64,000 nucleotides of DNA, taken from positions 1,116,001 through 1,180,000 of the forward strand of contig NZ_CP033381.1 in NCBI RefSeq assembly GCF_016865255.1. Reading direction: 5' to 3'. The stretch is from Methylomonas sp. LW13. GTDB lineage: Bacteria > Pseudomonadota > Gammaproteobacteria > Methylococcales > Methylomonadaceae. This document shows, one piece after another, positions 54,915 to 62,349 of the stretch. Position 1 is the first letter of the stretch. Each line of letters opens with the position of its first letter. The notes under the pieces were generated by a model that was given only the letters and a program-made list of their open reading frames with translations, searched no databases and had not been told where the DNA came from. The translations under genes and the position numbers were made by a program.

Positions 54915-55847
54915 TTATTTTTCTATCCTTAAACCAATACCCATGTGATCGGTAACAGCCGCTGTATATCTGCCGCCGCCGCTTACCGGCGTCGATTGCG
55001 ACAGGTAGACGACTTCCGCCAATTTTAGGCTAGTCGTGTTAAAAACGGCTACATCGTATTTTTTGGTGGCCGTGCTGTTAGTGCCTTCAAAGCTGCGTTG
55101 ATGCGAGTCGAAGGGGTTTATGCTGCCACCGGGGTGGGCGTCGCTAAATTTGATGCCCAACGCTCGGCTAAGCACTCTGGCGGTAAAATCGTTGGTCGGC
55201 TGATTCGTATCGCCCATTACCACGTCAATCGGCCCCAGTCCGGCTTGAATCACCACGCTGTTAATTTTTTGGTAATAGCTCATCAGGCTATTTTCATCTT
55301 TGGCGATGGAATTTGGCACGTGTACGAATACCACGATGATGTTGTAACACGCTATCGCCAGCCAACCGTCGCCTTCGCCCAGAAACTTGTTGGCCGCATC
55401 TTTAGTGGAATGGACGCTAAAGCAATTACAAGCCTTGGCAGGCGAGGATGTATGAATCAATTGCCCGGCGTTACTATGCAGGGATGTCCAGTCCGAATGG
55501 CTGCTGTCCAGTTCGCCGCATACCAGTAAATCGGCGCCGCCGAAAGCGCGTATCAGGTTTTGGTAAATTTGCCGGACCTTATTGGCAACCATACTCGAAA
55601 AACTGTCGTTGCTGTGTTGGCCTTTATCCATGTATCCGGACGACGCTGTCGAACGCAATTCGGCCGGACCTTGTACCGGAATGTCCGGCGAAATATCGGG
55701 CGCGGTCGGCAGAACCAGATTCCAGGGCGCCGAATTTTGCGCCATATGCTCATGTGTCATTCTCGTGAAGTACTGAGAATTGGAGGCGCTGATACCGTGC
55801 TCGGAACTGGAGTTAGAGTTAAGGGATTGGTACGCAATAATCGGCAT
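54915..55847 (-). CDS. Endonuclease/exonuclease/phosphatase-fold protein, unknown role
   Basis: 310 residues. IDVVMGDTNQPTNDF and the terminal TDHMGIGLRI (D300, H301) are the GDxN and xDH motifs of the EEP (DNase I-like) superfamily, which covers nucleases, phosphodiesterases and toxins such as CdtB. The middle also has LLVCGELDSSHSDW and a FVHVPNSI strand. No signal peptide is seen and the N-terminal 90 residues are Ser/Asn-rich. Convergent with proA. Whether it cleaves nucleic acid or a lipid cannot be told. Confidence 0.65.
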   Translation of the reverse strand: MPIIAYQSLNSNSSSEHGISASNSQYFTRMTHEHMAQNSAPWNLVLPTAPDISPDIPVQGPAELRSTASSGYMDKGQHSNDSFSSMVANKVRQIYQNLIRAFGGADLLVCGELDSSHSDWTSLHSNAGQLIHTSSPAKACNCFSVHSTKDAANKFLGEGDGWLAIACYNIIVVFVHVPNSIAKDENSLMSYYQKINSVVIQAGLGPIDVVMGDTNQPTNDFTARVLSRALGIKFSDAHPGGSINPFDSHQRSFEGTNSTATKKYDVAVFNTTSLKLAEVVYLSQSTPVSGGGRYTAAVTDHMGIGLRIEK

Positions 55848-56116
55848 GTTTAGGTCCTTAAATCCGCTGAGATTTTGTTTGGAAGCAAAGAGAATATCGC
55901 GCTGAGATAGATCAATGAGGATATTGTCCGCCGATGGTAGCAGTTTGTCAGGCGGCTCTCAACAGCCTGTTTGGCGGCATGGATAACCGGTCTTTGCGCA
56001 AATGGATTAACCGGGACTTTGCAGTCCGGAGCCTTTGGACCACGCCGCAATCCGGTATAGCCGCTGTGCTCCCGCCTGCGCGGGAGCGACGATATTGGCC
56101 TGGGCCGGATTAATAA

Positions 56117-56566
56117 TCAGTTTTCGCCTCTACTGATATTATGCTGATGCTCAATAGATTCGGTTAAGTTGTAGCCGTTGTCGTTAAATAAATCGCCGGT
56201 AAAAAATAAGCGCATATCGATAATCCAGCCTATTTTTCTTTGTTTGTTATTTTCGACAATAATAGTCGCCAGCTTTTGGTTGTTATCAATAACCTGCGTC
56301 ACAATGGTCTTTGGATAATCAGGATCTTCTTTTAAAGCTCCGGATACTATGCGCTGAGCCGATTCTATGGTTAGTATCTGGGTGATATTAGGGGTTGCCG
56401 AGTTTTTATCGTTTATTAACGATTGCGCTTTAAAATAACCAATATCGTAAGCCAGTTTGGCAATCAGGCTAATGGCAATAGCCACGCCCCAAACAGACAG
56501 GCCAATTTTTAATCGTCTTCTAACGCGAGGATGAGATAGTCTTTGCAGAAAAACTCTAAATTTCAT
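56117..56566 (-). CDS. Small single-pass membrane protein, unknown
   Basis: 149 residues. A basic N-terminus (SHPRVRRRLKIG) precedes one membrane helix at about 22-46, then a periplasmic domain that includes GALKEDPDYPKTIVTQVIDNNQKLATIIVENNKQRKIGWIIDMRLFF. The gap to the EEP gene is 269 bases and shows only an inverted repeat-like GC-rich stretch. Not recognised. Confidence 0.55.
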   Translation of the reverse strand: MKFRVFLQRLSHPRVRRRLKIGLSVWGVAIAISLIAKLAYDIGYFKAQSLINDKNSATPNITQILTIESAQRIVSGALKEDPDYPKTIVTQVIDNNQKLATIIVENNKQRKIGWIIDMRLFFTGDLFNDNGYNLTESIEHQHNISRGEN

Positions 56567-56686
56567 TTTGATGTGATTATCCGGCCTTATCGGCCACTAT
56601 TGAATATTAATGGTTGCAGTTTTTGCTCAATAACTCTGGAGCAACTGATATAACGGCAGTGCAAGGCGAGTTATTAGAATCTTTGT

Positions 56687-57112
56687 TTAGTTTGGCAGTT
56701 GCACAAAACCGTGTTGGTCGAGCGGAAAAAAAGGATTGAAACAAACTTCCCAAAGAAAGCCGTCGGGGTCGGAAAAATAACCCCTGAAGCCGCCCCAAGC
56801 CGCTTTTTCGCCAGGACGAACCAGCTTACCTCCGGCCGAAACCGCTTCAAGCAAGGTCGCGTCAACTTCTTTTGCCGATGCGACGTTGTGAGCCAGCGAA
56901 AATCCGGGAAAACCTGAGCCATCGGCCGATACCATTGCGTCGTCTGCTAATGCTTCGCGGCCGAACAACGCAAATGCCAGGCTCCCCACCTGAAAGAATG
57001 CCACTTCCTGCTGGCTGCCGGACGATTCTTGCCAACCCAGTGCTTTATAAAAACGCCGGCTTCTAGCCAAATCGGCTACGCCTAGTGTGACAAAACTAAT
57101 GGTCTGTTTCAT
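56687..57112 (-). CDS. VOC/glyoxalase-fold protein
   Basis: 141 residues. MKQTISFVTLGVADLARSRRFYKALGW and the FSDPDGFLWEVCFNPFFPL end are typical of vicinal-oxygen-chelate proteins. The N-terminal metal His is not obvious at its usual place, while the Glu in LWEV is present. Single domain, probably dimeric. Substrate unknown. Confidence 0.85.
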   Translation of the reverse strand: MKQTISFVTLGVADLARSRRFYKALGWQESSGSQQEVAFFQVGSLAFALFGREALADDAMVSADGSGFPGFSLAHNVASAKEVDATLLEAVSAGGKLVRPGEKAAWGGFRGYFSDPDGFLWEVCFNPFFPLDQHGFVQLPN

Positions 57113-57194
57113 GACGCTCCCTGTTACGTAAAAAGGCCGTCTAGTCGGCCCGTGCGGCGCCGACTAGCTATAACCGTCAGCGCAGACCGTAAGC

Positions 57195-58559
57195 TTAACC
57201 AATTGGTTCCACTCTGCCAACAACCGGACGGTCCGGTTTCAACGTAACGCTGAAGGCTTCTTTGACGGAAATGTCGGTTTCGAAGGTAAATGCCTTGAAA
57301 AAACTGGCTATGACCAACAGCATTTCCAGCTCGGCAAAATGACGCCCTATGCAATTATGCAAACCGCCGCCGAACGGAAAAAAGGCATATTTGTGTCCGC
57401 CGGGCGTCGCGGTTTCCAGAAATCTGTCGGGATTAAAAGCGTCCGGGCTCTCCCAAAGCCGGGCGCTATGGTGGGTGGTGTGCATGCTCAATAACACGAT
57501 GGTGCCGGCGGGAATCGCGTAATCCCCCAGCTCTATGTCCTGAACGGTTTGCGTGGACAGCGCCGAAGTGGGCGGATACAGGCGCAGGGTTTCGTTCAAC
57601 GCCGCTTTGGTATAACTCAGCTGGCCCAAGTGCGCCGAGCTTAAGGTTTCGTTCGGCAAGCTGCAGATTTCGGCGGCGATCTTGTCGCGCACTTCCGGGT
57701 GCCTGCCGGTTAAATAAAAAAACCACACCAAGGTATTGATAGTGGTTTCCTGGCCGGCGAAGAACAGATTGACGGCTTCGTCTTGCAGCAAATTGTCGGG
57801 CATCGTGTAACCGGTACTGCGGTCGCTGGCTTGCATTAACTGCGATATCAGACTTTGTCCCGGACTCTTCCGCGTCTGCGCAATTTCCGCACCGATAAAG
57901 GTTTGCAGATAGTTCACGGCGGTCAGATAACGCTTGGATTTTAGCGGGAAGAAGCGTTTCAAACGGCGGCCAAGCACAATTTCGCTGCCCAACTGTACCG
58001 GCAACTCCTGACAGATGATTTCGATCACCTTGATCAGCTCCGCGCCGTTGCTTAGCTGATCCACGGACTTGCCCAGCAGGATACGGATAAAAATCCGCTG
58101 AATCAGCCGCTTTATTTCCGTGCTTAAATCAACTTGGCCGGACGCCGCCTTTTTCAACTCTTCCGCCATCGCCGCCGCTTCTTCGACCATGATCAACTCA
58201 TAGTTTTTAACCGTGTCCTTGGTAAACAACGGTTGCATCAAGCGGCGCTGTTTACTCCAAACCTGGCTTTCGCTATTGACCAAGCCGTTACCGAACAGCG
58301 ATTTCTTGGCGTCATAGAGAAAATTACGGTTCAACTGGCCCTTGCCCTCCAGATTGAAAATCTGCTCTATATATTCCGGGTCGCAGACGAACAGAATATT
58401 TCTGCCCAACAGCCGTCCCAACACCAGCTCGCCGTATTGCTTATGAATTCCGGCCAGCGTCGCCAGCGGCCGCCAGATCAACTGCATCATCGGTAAAAGC
58501 ACCGAATGTTCCGGCAGTGAGGTTTTTTTCGAACGGTTCAATAAAGTCGAGTTTTCCAT
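57195..58559 (-). CDS. Cytochrome P450
   Basis: 454 residues. Haem Cys403 lies in FPFGGGLHNCIGRHFA; the I-helix has FAGQETT and the K-helix ETLRLYPP (ExxR). No membrane anchor is seen at the N-terminus, so it is probably soluble and needs a ferredoxin partner that is not in the window. Substrate unknown; sterol, hopanoid or fatty-acid hydroxylation would be guesses. Divergent from the WYL regulator across 371 bases. Confidence 0.92.
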   Translation of the reverse strand: MENSTLLNRSKKTSLPEHSVLLPMMQLIWRPLATLAGIHKQYGELVLGRLLGRNILFVCDPEYIEQIFNLEGKGQLNRNFLYDAKKSLFGNGLVNSESQVWSKQRRLMQPLFTKDTVKNYELIMVEEAAAMAEELKKAASGQVDLSTEIKRLIQRIFIRILLGKSVDQLSNGAELIKVIEIICQELPVQLGSEIVLGRRLKRFFPLKSKRYLTAVNYLQTFIGAEIAQTRKSPGQSLISQLMQASDRSTGYTMPDNLLQDEAVNLFFAGQETTINTLVWFFYLTGRHPEVRDKIAAEICSLPNETLSSAHLGQLSYTKAALNETLRLYPPTSALSTQTVQDIELGDYAIPAGTIVLLSMHTTHHSARLWESPDAFNPDRFLETATPGGHKYAFFPFGGGLHNCIGRHFAELEMLLVIASFFKAFTFETDISVKEAFSVTLKPDRPVVGRVEPIG

Positions 58560-58930
58560 GGTTTCAATCGGTCATAGACTGCAGTTTTAACGAGCGTTCA
58601 GCCCGCGGCCAGCATGTTAAGCAGGCGCCGTTGAATTGCCTTCCTCATATGCAAGCGGGCTGGAGTCAGGAACGTAAAGTAAGGTTAAAGCTTTTTTGAG
58701 CCCATTATCACCAGCTTCTCCCAAAGGGCAATGGCAGTTTTTGCATGTCTTAAGCAAGGCTGGTAAGACAAGGCATCACCTTGCCAAGTTTAGCGGGTAA
58801 AAGTGTCATCATGAGGCTGGCTTTATAGGTTTTGGCAAACTCAGTCCGGCCCGTAAAGGTCGGCCCGGTCACGCTTGAAAAACTGGTCTAAGCTGTTAGC
58901 GACAAATCATCAGGGATAGAGATTTCAGCC
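58560..58930. promoter_or_regulatory. Divergent intergenic region, P450 / CRISPR-Cas operon
   Basis: 371 bases, no gene. It should hold the P450 promoter and the promoter of the WYL-cas3-csx17 operon. A CAAGG/CCTTG pair occurs around 58770-58785; a purine-rich ribosome site precedes the ATG at 58931. No CRISPR repeat is present. Confidence 0.4.
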
Positions 58931-59902
58931 ATGCATCACCTCGACAAAATCGTCAAACTCCACGGCTTGCTGAAAAGCCGCCGCACACCCATTTCCGGAC
59001 CGGAAATAGACAAAGAACTAGGTTGCTCCAAAGCCACCCGCCAGCGCTTGGTGGACGACTTGCGCGACCGTTTGAACGCGCCGCTGGTTTGCGACCGCAG
59101 CGCCGGCGGTTACTACTACGACCGCGACGACCCGCGCCATCCGTTCGAACTGCCCGGCATCTGGCTCACCGCCGCAGAACTGCAAGCCTTGATTGCCTGC
59201 GAACACCTGCTCGGCAACCTGGCGCCGGGATTATTGCAAAATGAAATCGGCCAACTCCGCGACCATTTGCAAAAACTGCTGGACCGCTCGCCGGGCGTCA
59301 AAACCCCGCAACTGGGCCGTATCAAAATCCTTAGCCAAGCCTACCGCAGCCGCAACGACGGCTTGTTTTTGACCTTGGTCCAAGCCCTGTTCAATCAACA
59401 CCGGCTAATTATTCAGTATCACGCCCGCAGCGACGACCAAACCAGCGAACGGCCGGTATCCCCGCAAAACCTGGTCTTGTACAAAGACAACTGGTACCTC
59501 GACGCCTACTGCCACCAGCGCAACGAACCGCGTACCTTTGCGCTGGACCGCATCAGATCCGCAACCGCCAGCGGCGAACCGGCGCAACTGCTGGACCCGG
59601 CCACGCTGCAACAACATTTTGGCTCCTCCTACGGCATCTTCGCCGGCACGCCCAAACACACCGCCATCCTCAATTTCTCCGCCAAAGCCGGCCGCTGGGT
59701 CGCCGACGAAACCTGGCACAGCCAACAAGAATCCGAGTGGCTAACCGACGGCCGCTACCAACTGCGCATCCCGTTCAACCGTCACGAAGAGCTACTGATG
59801 GATATTTTGAAATACGGCGCCGAGGTGGAAGTGGTCGAGCCGGGTTTTTTGCGGGAATTGGTCAGGCAGAAAGCGGAGAAGCTGCTGGCAGTTTACAGAT
59901 GA
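58931..59902 (+). CDS. WYL-domain transcriptional regulator
   Basis: 323 residues: an N-terminal winged helix (MHHLDKIVKLHGLLKSRRTPISGPEIDKELGCSKATRQRLVDDL, 1-44), a middle part, then a WYL domain (LVLYKDNWYLDAYCHQRNEPRTFALDRIRSA at about 175-205) and a C-terminal extension. WYL proteins often control CRISPR-Cas and DNA-damage genes through ligand binding. It lies just upstream of cas3 in the same direction, so it probably regulates this operon. Confidence 0.9.
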   Translation: MHHLDKIVKLHGLLKSRRTPISGPEIDKELGCSKATRQRLVDDLRDRLNAPLVCDRSAGGYYYDRDDPRHPFELPGIWLTAAELQALIACEHLLGNLAPGLLQNEIGQLRDHLQKLLDRSPGVKTPQLGRIKILSQAYRSRNDGLFLTLVQALFNQHRLIIQYHARSDDQTSERPVSPQNLVLYKDNWYLDAYCHQRNEPRTFALDRIRSATASGEPAQLLDPATLQQHFGSSYGIFAGTPKHTAILNFSAKAGRWVADETWHSQQESEWLTDGRYQLRIPFNRHEELLMDILKYGAEVEVVEPGFLRELVRQKAEKLLAVYR

Positions 59903-59929
59903 CTTGAAAAATATTTGAACGAAAAAAAT

Positions 59930-59954
59930 CTCGGCCTCAGGTTCTGAGACCGAG
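59930..59954. promoter_or_regulatory. Hairpin between WYL gene and cas3
   Basis: CTCGGCCTCAG, loop GTT, CTGAGACCGAG: 10 of 11 positions pair. It lies in the 92-base gap between the WYL regulator stop and the cas3 ATG. Possible terminator or attenuator before cas3, or a binding site for the WYL protein. Confidence 0.5.
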
Positions 59955-59994
59955 CCATGTTAGAAAACGTTTACCCTGATTCAAAAGGTTTGCC

Positions 59995-62349
59995 ATGAGC
60001 GACTACAGCGCATTTTTCAGACAAGCAACATTGTTAGCGGAGCCGTTTCCGTATCAACAAACCCTGGCCCAAGCTGCTTGGCCGGATTTCCTGGAAATTC
60101 CAACCGGCCTCGGCAAAACCGCCGCAATCATATTGGCGTGGCTTTATAAACGTCAAGTCGCGCATGATGTCGACACGCCGCGCCGACTGGTGTACTGCTT
60201 ACCGATGCGGGTTTTGGTCGAGCAAACCCAAGCCAACATCGATTCCTGGCTAGAACGCTTGAATCTGCAAGATCAAGTCAATGTTCACATTTTGATGGGC
60301 GGCGAAGACGGCCAATCCTGGGTTATGCAACCGGAAAAAGACGCTATTCTGATCGGTACTCAGGACATGCTGTTGTCGCGCGCCTTAATGCGCGGCTACG
60401 GCGTTAGCCGTTACCAATGGCCTGTGCATTTTGCCTTGCTGCATAACGATGCACTGTGGGTGTTCGACGAAGTGCAGTTGATGGGTGCGGGCTTATCGAC
60501 CAGCGCGCAAGTGGAAGCCTTCCGGCGTACGCTGACAACCAGTGTCGTCACAAAAAGCCTTTGGGTTTCCGCCACCTTAAATCGCGATTGGTTGAATACA
60601 GTAGACTTTGCCGATTATTTGCCAAAGACAATCAGCTTGCCATTGAGCAGCGCCGAACAAACCCTTCCAGAGGTACAACGACGCATTAAGGCGATAAAGC
60701 GCCTTTCCAAAGCGGCATGCCTGCTAAGCACCGAAACCAAAAAAAACTACGTCGCGCAACTCGCCGAACTGGTTAGCCAACAGCATCAACTAGGGACGAA
60801 CAGTTTGGTGATCGTCAATCGGGTCGAACGCGCGCAGCAGATATATGCGCAATTGAAAAAGCAAAAGCCGGCGGCGGAATTATTGTTGGTTCATGCCCGA
60901 TTTCGGCTGCACGAGCGGCGGCAACTTAACCAGCGTTTACAGCAAGCGGCACCGGAAGCGGGCCGCATCATCATCGCCACCCAAGCCATCGAAGCCGGGG
61001 TGGATATTTCCAGCAAGACCTTGTTTACCGAGATTGCGCTGTGGTCGTCGTTGGTCCAACGTTTCGGGCGCTGTAACCGTTACGGCGAATATAACCAAAC
61101 CGGCGGCGCGGATATTTTCTGGATCGACATCGAAGACGATGCCTTGCCTTACGCGCCGGAGGATTTTGCAGTTAGCCGCAGCCATATGCTGAGTCTGGAG
61201 AGCGCCGCGCCTTCCGAACTGCCGAAAGTGACCACCGAACAGGCGATTCATCCGGTCATACGCAAAAAAGATTTTCTGGATTTGTTCAACACCGATGCCG
61301 ACCTGAGCGGCTTCGACACCGACATTTCCCCATTCATCCGTGACCAAGGCATGCCGCAACTGCGAGTGTTTTGGCGCGACATCGAAAAGCCGCAGACTGA
61401 TGAACCGCAACCTTTGCATAGCGAGCTTTGTCCGGTGTCGATGGGACAAATCAAAGACTATTTCAAGGACAAGGAGCGGACCGCTTTCGTTTGGGACGGC
61501 TTGGCAAAAACCTGGAAAAAGATCGACCAGCCATTTCCGGGCATGACCTTGCTTCTGCTGGCTAGGCACGGCGGTTACGATCTGGAATCAGGCTTCGATC
61601 CCATCAAAAAACAAGCGGTGCCGGTCGTGTCGTCGGAAACGGCGCAAAGCGATGACAGTTTTACCGGCGACCAAGATAGCCGTAAAACCAAGGCGATAGA
61701 ACTGCCCGCTCATTTGCGGCATGTTTTCGAACATGCCCAACACTTGGTAGATCAGGTGCAGGCCCAAGCAATCGGAAAACACGCGGTAGTTACAGCCGCT
61801 GCTTGGCATGACGTGGGTAAATCGCACAAAGTATTTCAACACACCATGCTGCAAGATGAACGGCTGAGCGATGAAAAGCTTTGGGCCAAATCCGCAGCAA
61901 ACGCCGGTCACCAACGCCGATATTTCCGCCACGAACTGGCCTCCATGCTGGCGTGGCTAATCAACAACGCCGAACATCCGCAACGCGACCTGATTGCCTA
62001 TTTGATCGTCGCCCACCACGGCAAAGTGCGCTTAAGCCTAAGAGCCATGCCGGACGAAAAGCCGCCCAAGGACAAACCGCATATTCTCTATGCCCGTGGC
62101 GTTTACCAAGGCGACTGTTTGCCGGAAGTTACCGTTCTCGACCAAGTCATGCCGGCTACCGAATTGCGGCTGGAATTGATGCAGCTGGGCGAAACCGAAG
62201 TGATGGGGGCGTCTTGGACCACGCGCGTGCAAACCCTATTGCGCGAACACGGCCCATTCGAACTGGCCTGGTACGAAATCCTGGTCCGCATCGCCGACTG
62301 GCGCGCCTCGGAAGCCGAACAACAAGACGGTATGGAGAATCCGCTATGA
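59995..62349 (+). CDS. cas3: CRISPR-associated helicase-nuclease Cas3, type I-G (I-U), HD domain C-terminal
   Basis: 784 residues. SF2 helicase first: Walker A EIPTGLGKTAA (K41), DEVQ box at 158-161 in place of DEAH, and motif VI region (SSLVQRFGRCNRYGE). The HD nuclease follows at the C-terminal end with the AAAWHDVGKSHKVFQ motif, H605/D606. Helicase-then-HD order marks the type I-G (formerly I-U) Cas3, unlike the HD-first order of most Cas3. Degrades DNA of targets bound by the Cascade complex. The stop overlaps the csx17 start by 4 bases. Confidence 0.95.
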   Translation: MSDYSAFFRQATLLAEPFPYQQTLAQAAWPDFLEIPTGLGKTAAIILAWLYKRQVAHDVDTPRRLVYCLPMRVLVEQTQANIDSWLERLNLQDQVNVHILMGGEDGQSWVMQPEKDAILIGTQDMLLSRALMRGYGVSRYQWPVHFALLHNDALWVFDEVQLMGAGLSTSAQVEAFRRTLTTSVVTKSLWVSATLNRDWLNTVDFADYLPKTISLPLSSAEQTLPEVQRRIKAIKRLSKAACLLSTETKKNYVAQLAELVSQQHQLGTNSLVIVNRVERAQQIYAQLKKQKPAAELLLVHARFRLHERRQLNQRLQQAAPEAGRIIIATQAIEAGVDISSKTLFTEIALWSSLVQRFGRCNRYGEYNQTGGADIFWIDIEDDALPYAPEDFAVSRSHMLSLESAAPSELPKVTTEQAIHPVIRKKDFLDLFNTDADLSGFDTDISPFIRDQGMPQLRVFWRDIEKPQTDEPQPLHSELCPVSMGQIKDYFKDKERTAFVWDGLAKTWKKIDQPFPGMTLLLLARHGGYDLESGFDPIKKQAVPVVSSETAQSDDSFTGDQDSRKTKAIELPAHLRHVFEHAQHLVDQVQAQAIGKHAVVTAAAWHDVGKSHKVFQHTMLQDERLSDEKLWAKSAANAGHQRRYFRHELASMLAWLINNAEHPQRDLIAYLIVAHHGKVRLSLRAMPDEKPPKDKPHILYARGVYQGDCLPEVTVLDQVMPATELRLELMQLGETEVMGASWTTRVQTLLREHGPFELAWYEILVRIADWRASEAEQQDGMENPL

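Noticed and set aside
55098..55853. Plus-strand frames opposite the EEP gene
   Set aside because: They lack family patterns, while the minus strand carries the GDTN and TDH motifs.
58560..58930. CRISPR array upstream of the Cas operon
   Set aside because: No regularly spaced repeats were found anywhere in the window; the array should be beyond the right edge.
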